From Bacteroidales bacterium (GTDB lineage: Bacteria > Bacteroidota > Bacteroidia > Bacteroidales > F082), in contig JAFUVT010000023.1 in assembly GCA_017477425.1 (NCBI GenBank), positions 1-55,736 on the forward strand: a stretch of DNA of 55,736 nucleotides, written 5' to 3'. Under the pieces are notes generated by a model, which made no database searches, had not been told where the DNA came from, and was given only the letters and a program-made list of their open reading frames with translations. Below are positions 45,113-54,382 of this stretch, one piece after another (position 1 is the first letter of the stretch; each line of letters opens with the position of its first letter). The translations under genes and the position numbers were made by a program.

Positions 45113-45141
45113 AAAAGCCTGCCTTCGGGCGGGCTTTTTTT
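45113..45141 (+). terminator. Terminator after the receptor/lipoprotein operon
   Basis: AAAGCCTGCC pairs with GGCGGGCTTT around a TTCG tetraloop, with a T-run following. Confidence 0.92.
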
Positions 45142-45173
45142 GTGTCTTTCGTCTCTCATTTGCAATTTTCCCC

Positions 45174-45181
45174 TATCTTTG
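45174..45181 (+). promoter_or_regulatory. Promoter -7 box of the glycosyltransferase-pyrC operon
   Basis: TATCTTTG lies 26 bases before the ATG at 45208. Confidence 0.65.
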
Positions 45182-45207
45182 CGCGTTGATAAGAAAACGC
45201 ATTTGAT

Positions 45208-45945
45208 ATGTCAGAGAATTTGGTCATCATCCCCACCTACAAGGAAAAAGAGAACATCGAGAACATCATCCGCTATGTGTTCAACCTGCCGATGGCGTTC
45301 GACATTTTGATTATCGACGACAACAGCCCCGACGGCACCGCCGACATCGTGAAAACGCTGATGCAGGAGTTCAGCGACCGCCTGTTTATGATCCAACGGG
45401 CTGGCAAACTGGGACTTGGCACAGCCTACATCACGGGCTTCAAGTGGGCCTTGGAGCGCGATTATCAGTATGTTTTCGAGATGGATGCCGACTTCTCGCA
45501 CAACCCCGACGACTTGTCACGCTTGCATGATGCTTGCGCCAATGGAGCCGACCTCAGCGTGGGCTCGCGCTACAAGACGGGCGTTAATGTGGTCAACTGG
45601 CCGATGGGCCGCGTGCTGATGTCGTATTACGCCTCTGCCTATGTGCGTTTCATCACGCGGATGCAGGTGCGCGACACCACGGCAGGCTTCGTGTGCTACA
45701 CGCGCAAAGTGCTCGAAACCATCGACTTCGACAGAATCAAGTTCGTGGGCTATGCCTTCCAAATCGAGATGAAATACACCGCTTGGAAGCTCGGCTTCAA
45801 GATTGAGGAAGTGCCGATTATCTTCACCGACCGTCGCGAAGGCCAGTCGAAGATGAGCAAGGGCATTTTCCGCGAGGCCGTTTTCGGGGTGCTCAATTTG
45901 CGTTGGCGCGGCATGACGGGTAAAATCAAACCAAGAAAATCATGA
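45208..45945 (+). CDS. Polyprenol-phosphate mannosyltransferase (GT2)
   Basis: The 245-residue protein has 'VIIPTYKEKENIENII', 'ILIIDDNSPDGTADIV' and 'FEMDADFSHNP' (the metal-binding DAD), the pattern of dolichol-phosphate mannose synthase-like GT2 enzymes. They transfer a sugar from a nucleotide donor to polyprenyl phosphate at the inner membrane. There is no C-terminal membrane domain, so this is the short form. It overlaps pyrC by 4 bases; this adjacency is common in Bacteroidetes. Confidence 0.9.
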   Translation: MSENLVIIPTYKEKENIENIIRYVFNLPMAFDILIIDDNSPDGTADIVKTLMQEFSDRLFMIQRAGKLGLGTAYITGFKWALERDYQYVFEMDADFSHNPDDLSRLHDACANGADLSVGSRYKTGVNVVNWPMGRVLMSYYASAYVRFITRMQVRDTTAGFVCYTRKVLETIDFDRIKFVGYAFQIEMKYTAWKLGFKIEEVPIIFTDRREGQSKMSKGIFREAVFGVLNLRWRGMTGKIKPRKS

Positions 45946-47357
45946 ATTACTTCATAAAAGGTGCGACACTTGTCAACGAAGGCCAGACTTTCGTGGCAAG
46001 TGTTTTTGTTAAGGACGGCAAGATTGCCAAGATTGTTCGAGAGAGTGAGGCCCCTGAGCTGGACCCTGAGCTTGTCGAAGGGCGCGAAGGGCCGGTTGAT
46101 GCTGAGACGGCGTTTCGACAAGCTCAACGACCTTCGACTCAAGTCATTGAAGCCAAGGGAAAATACCTCATCCCAGGCATCATCGATGAGCATGTGCATT
46201 TCCGTGAGCCGGGCATGACGCATAAGGCCGATATCTACACCGAGAGCCGCGCTGCCGTGGCAGGTGGCGTGACCTCGTTCATGGATATGCCCAACACCAT
46301 ACCGCAAACCACCACGCAAGAGCTTTTGCAACAGAAGTTTGACCTTGCTGCGGAGAAGTCACTGGCCAATTATTCCTTCTATCTCGGCGCAACCAACGAC
46401 AACCTTTCGGAAGTCGTCAAGACCGATCCGAAGACGGTGTGTGGCATCAAGCTGTTCATGGGCTCGAGCACGGGCAATATGCTTGTCGACCAAAACGAGG
46501 TGCTGGTGCGTCTGTTCCGCGAGTCGCCCTGCCTGATTGCGGCACATTGCGAGGATGAGGCGACGATTCACGCCAACACCGTTTGCAGCAAGGACCTGGC
46601 TTCTAAAGGCCAAGTCGTCCTTGATGCGGGTGTTCATCCATTTATTCGTACCACCGAGGCTTGCTACAGGTCTTCAGCGAAGGCTACCGACATGGCAGAG
46701 AAGTTTGGTGCTCGACTTCATGTGCTGCACATTTCAACGCAAAAGGAATTGTCGCTGTTTAGGAATGATATTCCATTGAAAGACAAAAAAATAACGGCTG
46801 AGACTTGCCCGCATTACCTTTGGTTTGACGAACATGATTACGAAAGCAAGAGTTTTGCCATCAAATGCAATCCCGCCATCAAGTCGCACCGCGACAAAAC
46901 AGCCTTGCTGGAAGCGTTGCACAACGGCTTGATTGATACCATCGGCACCGACCACGCACCGCATTTGAAATCCGAGAAATTCACGGACGATTATTTCACC
47001 AGCAAGTCGGGCTTCCCGTCCATTCAGCATTCGTTGGATATTATGCTGGAGGCGACGAATCGTGAGCTGACTTTGTTGGTGCAGTTAATGTGCCACAATC
47101 CAGCCGTGTTGTATCAGATCGACCGCCGAGGCTTCATCCGCGAAGGCTATCATGCCGATTTGGCCTTGGTTGATTTAAGTAAGAGTTATGTGATTTCAGA
47201 CAAGGACGAATATGCCAAATGTGGTTGGACACCCTATGATGGGCTGGAAGTGCATTCAAAGGTGACTCACACTTTCGTCAACGGTAATCTGGTTTTCGAG
47301 GATGGCGTTTTCCACGAGGGTGGCAGAGGAATGAGACTTGAATTCAATAGATCATAA
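45942..47357 (+). CDS. pyrC: Dihydroorotase
   Basis: The 471-residue protein has 'IDEHVHFREPGMTHKADIYTES' with the zinc-binding His84 and His86, and the later 'ETCPHYLWFD' and 'GTDHAPH' motifs. It closes the dihydroorotate ring in pyrimidine synthesis. Residues ~36-67 ('APELDPELVEGREG...AFRQAQRPSTQ') come from two translated REP-like elements in the small N-terminal beta domain. This makes the protein about 30 residues longer there than relatives need. It is translationally coupled to the glycosyltransferase. Confidence 0.94.
   Translation: MNYFIKGATLVNEGQTFVASVFVKDGKIAKIVRESEAPELDPELVEGREGPVDAETAFRQAQRPSTQVIEAKGKYLIPGIIDEHVHFREPGMTHKADIYTESRAAVAGGVTSFMDMPNTIPQTTTQELLQQKFDLAAEKSLANYSFYLGATNDNLSEVVKTDPKTVCGIKLFMGSSTGNMLVDQNEVLVRLFRESPCLIAAHCEDEATIHANTVCSKDLASKGQVVLDAGVHPFIRTTEACYRSSAKATDMAEKFGARLHVLHISTQKELSLFRNDIPLKDKKITAETCPHYLWFDEHDYESKSFAIKCNPAIKSHRDKTALLEALHNGLIDTIGTDHAPHLKSEKFTDDYFTSKSGFPSIQHSLDIMLEATNRELTLLVQLMCHNPAVLYQIDRRGFIREGYHADLALVDLSKSYVISDKDEYAKCGWTPYDGLEVHSKVTHTFVNGNLVFEDGVFHEGGRGMRLEFNRS
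46048..46132. repeat. REP-like elements translated inside pyrC
   Basis: A rearranged copy with a partial internal duplication (46048-46082, core CCCTGAGCTTGTCGAAGG) is followed by the second subtype (CGTTTCGACAAGCTCAACG, within 46109-46132). Together they keep the reading frame open. Confidence 0.85.
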
Positions 47358-47374
47358 AACAAAACATAATCAAA

Positions 47375-47791
47375 ATGAGAAAAGTACTGGTATTGGTAGC
47401 ATTGGCGTTGGCTTTGGCCTCCTGCTCGGCACAGCTGACCGACAAGGTGGAGAGCACCTATCCTAATGGTCAAACGCAAATTATGCGCACTTATGACAAG
47501 AACAACAACTGTGTGAAGGAAACCGAATATTACGAGTCGGGTCAAGTGAAGATGGAAGGTGGCATGAAAGACGGCAAAATGGAAGGTGAGTGGATTGCCT
47601 ATTTCCCCGATGGACGCGTGCAAAGTAAAGGGTTTTTCGAACATGGCAAGCGCACAGGCACAGCCACGGTATGGCAAGAGAATGGCAATCTCCTTCAAGA
47701 AGGCTACTACAAAGACGGCTCACATGTAGGATTGTGGAAGTTCTACGATGAGCAAGGCAATCTAGTCAAGGAAATGGATTACGGCGAATAG
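47375..47791 (+). CDS. MORN-repeat (YwqK-like) lipoprotein
   Basis: The lipobox is at Cys17 ('ALASC'). The mature part is built from repeats such as 'YYESGQVKMEGGMKDGKMEGEW', 'YFPDGRVQSKGFFEHGKRTG' and 'WQENGNLLQEGYYKDGSHVGLW', the MORN-variant pattern. These repeats are sometimes labelled YwqK antitoxin by homology, but no toxin partner is nearby and a surface or periplasmic role is more likely. It follows pyrC after 17 bases. Confidence 0.85.
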   Translation: MRKVLVLVALALALASCSAQLTDKVESTYPNGQTQIMRTYDKNNNCVKETEYYESGQVKMEGGMKDGKMEGEWIAYFPDGRVQSKGFFEHGKRTGTATVWQENGNLLQEGYYKDGSHVGLWKFYDEQGNLVKEMDYGE

Positions 47792-47796
47792 ACTTG

Positions 47797-49167
47797 TTAT
47801 TTGCTCTTCCAATTGAACAAGTTGATGCCGAAGGTGAACTCGGCATAGTCTATGACCACCTCATGCACCTTCATGAACGACCCCACGAACATGTTGCGGT
47901 TTTCGCCCAAATAATACTTGAAGCCGAGGCGACCGTAGAAGGTGCGATAGCAGGGTGGGAGGTAGGTGTCCTCGAAGTTGCTTTCCGATGATTCGGCCAA
48001 ACCCCAAGTCTTCTTTTGGTCAGTGCCGTAGTAGATGCCATGCCAAAGATAATAGGCGCCACCAAGGCAGAACGCAAATCGGTTATAGTTAATCTCGAAC
48101 ATCGCGGAAGGAGCGAGGTGCAGACCTCTTGCAAAGCTGTATTCCATCAGCGGAATGGCGTCTTCGTCGGTGAAGTAATGATGCCCATCGTCATACATCT
48201 GATGGGCTTTTTCATACATGCGCCGTGTCTCTCCGGTCCAGCCGAAATCCAAGGCAATGTCATAGCTGAACTTGGGATGGAACTGACGGTGCACGCCCAA
48301 TTGGATGACATCAGCCATGTAATAAGGCCGATCGACGGGCAGGTCGTTCACCATCGTGCCGTCGGCGGTTTGGTAGCAACGCATTGACTCGTTTGTCTGC
48401 AAAAGCCCTACCGACTCTGTGGCGAAAACAGAGGTGGATTTCTGGAACTTGGGTCGCGGTTGCTCCTTGGGCACCATTTCTGGCCGACCATTGGGATGGT
48501 AGCGTAAACCCACCACCCAGCTGAACACGTTGATGCCGCAGTTGGGCAGTCGGAGAGCCGCGTTCGATGAATGCGAGAACTGGTAACGCAGCGTAAGGTC
48601 GAAGTTGTCCTCAATCATAAAGGTCGGACCTGCATCGATGGCAAGATGCACATTGGCCACAGAGCCGATGAACTCATCGCCGTGTTTGGTCCAGAAGGAG
48701 AATCCGCCCATGAGGTCGTAGTCGAACGACCAATATTTGCCTTGATACAGATGTCCGTTGATGAAGCCGCCCAACGAATAGCAGTTGCCAAGTGGGCGCC
48801 ATGTGGTCCGCTCATATCCGTTGGCGTCACGGTCGACGAATTTGATGCTGTCCACGTTGTTTTTCTCGAGACGCAGGAAGGCGCCATAAGAAGGATGGTT
48901 GAAGTCGCGCTCCCATTTCATTCGACCGTCGGTTTGGCGTCCAATGCGGAGGTCGAGGCCGTATTGGGGCAACACTTTCATATAGGCGTGCCGATCCTCA
49001 AAGGGGAAATATTTGCCGAGGCGACCGTCGGCTTCAAAGAAGGTGCGGTTGTCGTAGCTGAAGAAAGATTCTTGTGCCGTTGCGTTTTTTGCAAAAGCGG
49101 TGATAAGAAAAAGGGAGGCAATCATCAATAACTTGCCTGCACCGTTAGTCGATAAGGTGTGCTCCAT
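47797..49167 (-). CDS. PagL-like acyloxyacyl hydrolase, outer-membrane barrel
   Basis: The start at 49167 gives a signal peptide ending 'AKNATAQ'. The 456-residue protein has 'LRYQFSHSSNAALRLPNCGIN' near residue 200, resembling the PagL active site, where His and Ser sit in an H-x-S-N-A pattern. PagL removes a 3-O-acyl chain from lipid A. The protein is longer than PagL itself (~150-190), with barrel-like repeats on both sides, as in larger Bacteroidetes members. It is last in a cysS-patatin row with a 43-base gap; the two lipases may be linked. Confidence 0.66.
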   Translation of the reverse strand: MEHTLSTNGAGKLLMIASLFLITAFAKNATAQESFFSYDNRTFFEADGRLGKYFPFEDRHAYMKVLPQYGLDLRIGRQTDGRMKWERDFNHPSYGAFLRLEKNNVDSIKFVDRDANGYERTTWRPLGNCYSLGGFINGHLYQGKYWSFDYDLMGGFSFWTKHGDEFIGSVANVHLAIDAGPTFMIEDNFDLTLRYQFSHSSNAALRLPNCGINVFSWVVGLRYHPNGRPEMVPKEQPRPKFQKSTSVFATESVGLLQTNESMRCYQTADGTMVNDLPVDRPYYMADVIQLGVHRQFHPKFSYDIALDFGWTGETRRMYEKAHQMYDDGHHYFTDEDAIPLMEYSFARGLHLAPSAMFEINYNRFAFCLGGAYYLWHGIYYGTDQKKTWGLAESSESNFEDTYLPPCYRTFYGRLGFKYYLGENRNMFVGSFMKVHEVVIDYAEFTFGINLFNWKSK

Positions 49168-49210
49168 AAGGGTTTGGTTAACAGTTGGTTGTGGTTTTTT
49201 TTGCTGGCTG

Positions 49211-50314
49211 TTACTTGTTGGCTTTCTCTTCGTCGTTGTTGTACCATTCAAGATAGGCTTCGGTATAAAGCGCTCCCGATTCGACGAGTTCGTCTTTTTT
49301 GCTGTTGGGAAGGTCGAAATCGGTGGCACCAACGCCGAGCGTGTCGATGTAGACCGTGCGTTGCCAGTCGTCGCTGTGCAGGTGCACGTTGTTCTGGAAG
49401 TCGATGAGCGTGGTAATCAAAGCCTTGGTGTAGGTGAAGAAGCTCTTGATTTCCTTGGTCTTAGGCTGGGCGTCGGGGTCCAGGTAGAAATCGATTTCCT
49501 CTTTTGCGTCGAGGCGGAAGCCCAAGGTCTCCATGTTGTAGACGTACTCGTTGATGGGCTCCAACTTTCTCATTCTCAGTTTCTTTTCGGCCAGTTTTTC
49601 GTTGATTTTTTTGTAATATTCGGTCCGTCGCATGTTGGCTTCGTCGGTGACGTAGTTCATGCGGTCGAAGACTTTGAGGGCGTAGTTGTCCAGCAGGCCG
49701 CCATCCACATAGATGTGTCCGTCGCCATTCAGCCCTTTGATGGCTGCGAAAAACAGCGGTATCGACATGGAAACGCGGGCGGCGTCGGCCACTTTCACGT
49801 CGGGGGTGAGGTCGGCGCTGAACACTTTGGAATAGCCCGTCGTGAGGTCGGCCCCAATCAGGTAGATGTCGCGGAAGGGCTTGCCCTGCTTCTTCAGTTC
49901 GGCCACTTTGGCAAAGGTGGCTTCGCCGTCGCCGGTCTTTTGCTCGATGTAGCCCGCCATGACGCTGCGGAAGAAGTCGCCCTTGTACCAGCCATAGTCG
50001 CTGAGCAGGCGTTTCGTGTCGCGGATGATGCCCCACGAGCTGTCCATGAAGTTCTTGAAGTTGAGGCTCTTGAGGATGTCATGCAGTTCATCGGTCGAAA
50101 AGCCAAGTCCGACCAAAACGGCCACCATGGCGCCTGCCGAGGTGCCAGCTACCTTTTCGATGTCTTGGAGGATGCCTTCTTCCTCGAGTTTCTTGAGGGC
50201 ACCCACGTAGGCAATGCCTTTCACGCCGCCGCCTTCAAAGACGAGGTTCCTGAAGTGATACTTTTTTGTATCGCTTTTCTTGGTCACTTTGACCACTTTG
50301 ACTTGCTTTCCCAT
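49211..50314 (-). CDS. Patatin-like phospholipase
   Basis: The 367-residue protein has the oxyanion-hole 'FEGGGVKGIAY' (28-33 for the glycines), the nucleophile Ser59 in 'GTSAG', and the catalytic Asp in 'YVDGGLLDN' near residue 203. There is no signal peptide, so it is probably cytoplasmic or delivered by an unknown route. The dyad is intact, so it should be active on lipid esters. It lies 33 bases downstream of cysS. Confidence 0.92.
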   Translation of the reverse strand: MGKQVKVVKVTKKSDTKKYHFRNLVFEGGGVKGIAYVGALKKLEEEGILQDIEKVAGTSAGAMVAVLVGLGFSTDELHDILKSLNFKNFMDSSWGIIRDTKRLLSDYGWYKGDFFRSVMAGYIEQKTGDGEATFAKVAELKKQGKPFRDIYLIGADLTTGYSKVFSADLTPDVKVADAARVSMSIPLFFAAIKGLNGDGHIYVDGGLLDNYALKVFDRMNYVTDEANMRRTEYYKKINEKLAEKKLRMRKLEPINEYVYNMETLGFRLDAKEEIDFYLDPDAQPKTKEIKSFFTYTKALITTLIDFQNNVHLHSDDWQRTVYIDTLGVGATDFDLPNSKKDELVESGALYTEAYLEWYNNDEEKANK

Positions 50315-50347
50315 GGTATTGGTTTTTTGTTGGTTGATGTTGAGGAA

Positions 50348-51838
50348 CTATTCCATGACCCAACTTGTGCCTTCCTTGCCGTCCTTCAGCGTGATGTGGA
50401 GTTGGGCAAGGTTGTCGCGGATTTTGTCGCTCGTGGCCCAGTCCTTGTTGGCGCGGGCTTGCTTGCGGATGTCGATGATGGTCTGCATCAGGCCTTCCAC
50501 CAATTCGCCGTTGCCACCTTCGGCACCGCTTTCCACCAATCCGAGGATGTCGAAGACGAAATCTTGGAACAACTTGTTGAGCAAGGCCAATTCCTCGGCG
50601 TTGATTTTCAGTTTGCCGTCCTTGATGGTGTTGACGATGCGCACGGCCTCGAAGAGGTTGGCGATGACGATGGGCGAGTTGAAGTCGTCGTTCATGGCAT
50701 CGTAGCAGGCATCCACAGTCTTCTGGATGTCAATGTTTTCCGCGCCTTCGGTCGGGACGATGCTCTTGGCGGTTTTCACGGCTTCCATCAGGCGGTTGTA
50801 GCCTTTCTCGGCGGCTTGCAGGGCTTCGTTCGAGAAGTCCAAGGTGCTGCGGTAGTGGGCTTGCAAGATGAAGAAGCGGATGGTCATAGGGCTGTAAGGT
50901 TGCGCAATCATCTCCTCGCCCTTGGCATTGATGTGGCTGCCGTTGAAGAACTCGTCGAGGGTGATGAAGTTGCCCAGCGACTTGCCCATTTTCTGCCCGC
51001 CGATGGTGATCATGTTGTTGTGCATCCAGTAGTTGACGGGTTGTTTGCCGTTGGCCGCTACGCTTTGCGCGATTTCCGACTCGTGGTGCGGGAACATGAG
51101 GTCCATGCCGCCGCCGTGGATGTCGAAAGTTTCACCTAAATATTTGCAGCCCATGGCCGAGCATTCCATGTGCCAGCCCGGGAAACCGTCGCTCCAAGGC
51201 GAAGGCCAGCGCATGATGTGCTTTGGTTCAGCCTTTTTCCATAGAGCGAAATCAACTGGGTTGTGCTTCTCCTCCTGACCGCTCAACTCACGCGTGGTGT
51301 TGAGCATCTCCTCGAAGTTGCGTCCCGATAGGATGCCGTATGGGTGCTCGCGGTTGTATTTCTCGATGTCGAAATAGACGGAGCCGTTCTCCACGTAGGC
51401 ATAGCCGTGGTCGAGGATTTTCTGCACCATCGCAATCTGCTCAATAATGTGTCCCGACGCGTGCGGCTCAATCGAAGGGCGCAGCACGTTCAGTTTGTCC
51501 ATCGCGGCGTGGTAGCGGTTGGTGTAGTATTGCGCTACCTCCATCGGCTCGAGGTTTTCGAGGCGGGCTTTCTTGGCGATTTTGTCCTCGCCTTCGTCGG
51601 CGTCGTGCTCTAGGTGACCCACGTCGGTGATGTTGCGCACATAGCGGACTTTGTAGCCGAGATGTTGCAAATACCTGAAAACCAAGTCAAAAGTGATGGC
51701 TGGTCGGGCGTGACCCAAGTGGGCATCGCCATAGACGGTCGGACCGCAGACGTACATACCCACATGCGGAGCGTTCAAGGGCTTGAAAGGTTGCTTGCAG
51801 CGCGAGAGGCTGTTGTAAATATATAAGGTGCCGTTCAT
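50348..51838 (-). CDS. cysS: Cysteinyl-tRNA synthetase
   Basis: The 496-residue protein has zinc-ligand Cys31 in '[19 protein letters not shown]', the HIGH-type motif 'HLGH' at 40-43, a 'GWHMECSAM' zinc site and '[10 protein letters not shown]' (KMSKS-type) near residue 283. It charges tRNA-Cys. It heads the cysS-patatin-PagL-like row and is divergent from kbl. Confidence 0.97.
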   Translation of the reverse strand: MNGTLYIYNSLSRCKQPFKPLNAPHVGMYVCGPTVYGDAHLGHARPAITFDLVFRYLQHLGYKVRYVRNITDVGHLEHDADEGEDKIAKKARLENLEPMEVAQYYTNRYHAAMDKLNVLRPSIEPHASGHIIEQIAMVQKILDHGYAYVENGSVYFDIEKYNREHPYGILSGRNFEEMLNTTRELSGQEEKHNPVDFALWKKAEPKHIMRWPSPWSDGFPGWHMECSAMGCKYLGETFDIHGGGMDLMFPHHESEIAQSVAANGKQPVNYWMHNNMITIGGQKMGKSLGNFITLDEFFNGSHINAKGEEMIAQPYSPMTIRFFILQAHYRSTLDFSNEALQAAEKGYNRLMEAVKTAKSIVPTEGAENIDIQKTVDACYDAMNDDFNSPIVIANLFEAVRIVNTIKDGKLKINAEELALLNKLFQDFVFDILGLVESGAEGGNGELVEGLMQTIIDIRKQARANKDWATSDKIRDNLAQLHITLKDGKEGTSWVME

Positions 51839-51864
51839 CGTAATAGGTGTTTTGATATTTGGCG

Positions 51865-51872
51865 CAAAAGTA
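51865..51872 (-). promoter_or_regulatory. Promoter -7 box of cysS
   Basis: The minus strand reads TACTTTTG, 27 bases before the ATG. Confidence 0.6.
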
Positions 51873-51935
51873 CAAAATAAACCACTTGAGAACGAATTTG
51901 TAGAAAAAAACAGTACAATCTACCAACTCTTTTCG

Positions 51936-51943
51936 TACCTTTG
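51936..51943 (+). promoter_or_regulatory. Promoter -7 box of the kbl-tdh operon
   Basis: TACCTTTG lies 38 bases before the ATG at 51981. Confidence 0.65.
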
Positions 51944-51980
51944 CGCCCAAAGAAAGTTCAACCTTAAAACATCAAATACA

Positions 51981-53168
51981 ATGTACGCTAATTTTCAAGA
52001 GTATCTGAAGAAGGAATTGGCTCAGATTGAAGCCGATGGCCTTTATAAGCATGAACGCATCATCGAGAGCGCGCAAGGCGCTGAAATCATGGTTGGTGGC
52101 AAGGTGTGCCTCAACTTCTGCGCAAATAACTACCTCGGCCTCGCCGACAATCCCGAACTCATCCAAGCCGCCAAGGACGGCATGGACGCCCGTGGCTACG
52201 GTATGGCTTCGGTCCGATTCATCTGCGGCTGCCAAGACCTTCACAAGAAGTTGGAAGCCAAGATCGCTGAGTTCTTCGGCACGGAAGACACCATCCTTTA
52301 TGCCGCTTGCTTCGACGCCAACGGCGGCGTGTTCGAGCCGCTGCTCGGTCCCGACGATGCCATCATCTCCGATGCTTTGAACCACGCTTCCATCATCGAC
52401 GGCGTGCGCCTCTGCAAGGCCCAGCGTTTCCGTTATGCCAACGCCGACATGGCCGACCTTGAGAAGCAACTGCAAGACGCGCAAGCTTGCCGCTTCCGCC
52501 TCATCGTCACCGACGGTGTGTTCTCGATGGACGGCAATGTGTGCCCGCTCGACAAGATTTATGAACTGGCCCAGAAGTACAACGCCATGGTGATGGTCGA
52601 CGAAAGCCACTCTGCTGGCGTTGTGGGTCGTACGGGTCGCGGTGTCACTGAGCACTACAACCTCCGTGGCAAGATTGAAATCCTGACCGGTACCCTCGGC
52701 AAGGCCTTTGGTGGCGCTATGGGTGGCTTCACCACGGGTCGTAAGGAAATCATCGATATGCTGCGTCAGCGCAGCCGTCCGTATCTGTTCTCCAACTCGA
52801 TGGCTCCTGGCCTCGTGGCCGCTGGCATCCGCATGTTCGAGATGATGAGCGAGACCAACACGCTGCAAGACAAGCTGCACGCCAACACCGAATACTTCAT
52901 CAAGAAGATGACCGAAGCCGGCTTCGACTGCAAGCCTTCGCAATCCGCCATCTGCGCTGTGATGCTCTACGACGCCCCGCTGTCGCAGAAGTTTGCCGCC
53001 AAGTTGCAGGAAGAAGGCATCTTCGTCACTGGATTCTACTATCCTGTGGTGCCGAAGGGACAAGCCCGTATCCGCGTGCAAGTGAGCGCCGCCCATGAGA
53101 AAGAGCACCTCGACAAGTGCATCGCCGCCTTTGTGAAGATTGGTAAGGAGTTAGGAATTTTGAAATAA
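51981..53168 (+). CDS. kbl: Glycine C-acetyltransferase (2-amino-3-ketobutyrate CoA ligase)
   Basis: The 395-residue protein starts 'MYANFQEYLKKELAQIEADGLYKHER', a typical Kbl N-terminus. It has 'NFCANNYLGLADNP' and the PLP-binding Lys241 in 'GTLGKAFGGAMGGF'. It splits 2-amino-3-ketobutyrate into glycine and acetyl-CoA, the second step of threonine breakdown. The first-step dehydrogenase is encoded downstream. An in-frame upstream extension to 51828 would cover the promoter and is rejected. Confidence 0.95.
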   Translation: MYANFQEYLKKELAQIEADGLYKHERIIESAQGAEIMVGGKVCLNFCANNYLGLADNPELIQAAKDGMDARGYGMASVRFICGCQDLHKKLEAKIAEFFGTEDTILYAACFDANGGVFEPLLGPDDAIISDALNHASIIDGVRLCKAQRFRYANADMADLEKQLQDAQACRFRLIVTDGVFSMDGNVCPLDKIYELAQKYNAMVMVDESHSAGVVGRTGRGVTEHYNLRGKIEILTGTLGKAFGGAMGGFTTGRKEIIDMLRQRSRPYLFSNSMAPGLVAAGIRMFEMMSETNTLQDKLHANTEYFIKKMTEAGFDCKPSQSAICAVMLYDAPLSQKFAAKLQEEGIFVTGFYYPVVPKGQARIRVQVSAAHEKEHLDKCIAAFVKIGKELGILK

Positions 53169-53179
53169 TAGTTAGAGTC

Positions 53180-53249
53180 GGCCCGTCGACAAGCTCAGGG
53201 ACCTTTGCTTTTACAGAGGTTTAGGGTGCCTGAGCCTGTCGAAGGCCCC
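53180..53249. repeat. REP-like pair between kbl and tdh
   Basis: A first copy (CGTCGACAAGCTCAGGGACC, within 53180-53205) and an inverted copy (GCCTGAGCCTGTCGAAGGCC, within 53225-53249) lie in the operon gap. Confidence 0.85.
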
Positions 53250-53283
53250 GCTTCAATTTTGAATTTTAAATCTTGAAGTTGAA

Positions 53284-54234
53284 ATGAAAAAGATATTGAT
53301 CGTTGGTTCCGGCGGACAGATCGGAACGGAATTGGTGAAGAAGCTCCGTACTACCTACGGCAACGAGAATGTGGTGGCCTCGGATCTTCGCCCTTTGACT
53401 GGTGAAATCGTTGAGCAAGGTCCTTTCGAGAGAATCGACTCGACGCAAATCATGCAAATCGTCGATGTGGTGAAACGCTACAACATCGACACCATCTATA
53501 ACCTCGCCGCCATCCTTTCGGCCACGGCCGAGAAGAACCCCATGCTGGGTTGGAACGTCGGCATCGGCTCGTTGGTGAACTGCCTTGAGACGGCCCGCAT
53601 CTTCAACTGCGCCGTCTTCACGCCTTCATCCATTGGCGCTTTCGGTGCTTCGACGCCCCACGACAACACGCCTCAGGACACCATCCAACGCCCCAACACC
53701 ATCTACGGTGTGACCAAGGTGACGGGTGAGCTGCTGAGCGACTACTACTTCACCCGCTTCGGCGTTGATACCCGCAGCGTGCGTTTCCCAGGCCTCATCA
53801 GCAACCTGACCTTGCCTGGCGGTGGCACCACCGACTACGCCGTGGAGATTTACTACGCCGCTGTGAAGGGCGAGAAGTTCATCTGCCCCATCAGCAAAGG
53901 CACCTATATGGATATGATGTATATGCCTGATGCTCTGGATGCTATGGTCGACATTATGGAAGCCGACCCGAGCAAACTCGTGCACCGAAACTCGTTCAAT
54001 GTGACGGCTATGAGCTTTGACCCCGAGATCATCTACAACGCCATCAAGAAGTACTATCCGAACTTCGAGATGGAGTACAAGTTCGACCCGATCCGTCAGG
54101 CCATCGCCGACAGCTGGCCGAACAAGATGGACGACAGCTGCGCCCGCAAGGAGTGGGGCTGGAACCCGAAGTACGACCTCGACAAGATGACGGTCGACAT
54201 GATTGAGACTTTGAAGAAGAAGCTATTAAAATGA
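53284..54234 (+). CDS. tdh: L-threonine 3-dehydrogenase, SDR (epimerase-like) type
   Basis: The 316-residue protein has the NAD-binding glycine motif 'GSGGQIGTE' starting at residue 8, 'NLAAILSATAEKNP' and the catalytic Tyr141-xxx-Lys145 in 'IYGVTKVTGE'. These are the features of the short-chain-type threonine dehydrogenases found in Bacteroidetes, unrelated to zinc Tdh. It oxidises threonine to 2-amino-3-ketobutyrate, the substrate of the Kbl enzyme encoded just upstream. Confidence 0.9.
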   Translation: MKKILIVGSGGQIGTELVKKLRTTYGNENVVASDLRPLTGEIVEQGPFERIDSTQIMQIVDVVKRYNIDTIYNLAAILSATAEKNPMLGWNVGIGSLVNCLETARIFNCAVFTPSSIGAFGASTPHDNTPQDTIQRPNTIYGVTKVTGELLSDYYFTRFGVDTRSVRFPGLISNLTLPGGGTTDYAVEIYYAAVKGEKFICPISKGTYMDMMYMPDALDAMVDIMEADPSKLVHRNSFNVTAMSFDPEIIYNAIKKYYPNFEMEYKFDPIRQAIADSWPNKMDDSCARKEWGWNPKYDLDKMTVDMIETLKKKLLK

Positions 54235-54240
54235 CACGAG

Positions 54241-54287
54241 ACGCGAGACTGTGAGACACGGGACGGAATTGGTCTCGTGTCTCGCGT
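54241..54287. repeat. GAGAC-rich hairpin after tdh
   Basis: ACGCGAGAC (54241-54249) pairs with GTCTCGCGT (54279-54287), and GAGAC pairs with GTCTC inside. There is no T-run, so it is either an mRNA 3'-end stabiliser or a dispersed repeat. Confidence 0.65.
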
Positions 54288-54382
54288 CCCGAAGTCCCGA
54301 GTCAAAAATAAAATAACGAATTATAAACCAAAACATTAGCCTATGAGATAACGCATAAAAGCGGTATGCACATCATAGAATA

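Noticed and set aside
47375..47791. Antitoxin of a YwqK-type toxin system
   Set aside because: The label follows from MORN repeats only; no toxin gene is adjacent and the protein has a lipobox.
49100..51139. 679-codon open frame opposite patatin and cysS
   Set aside because: Both opposite genes have complete catalytic motifs; the long frame is a by-product of codon bias.
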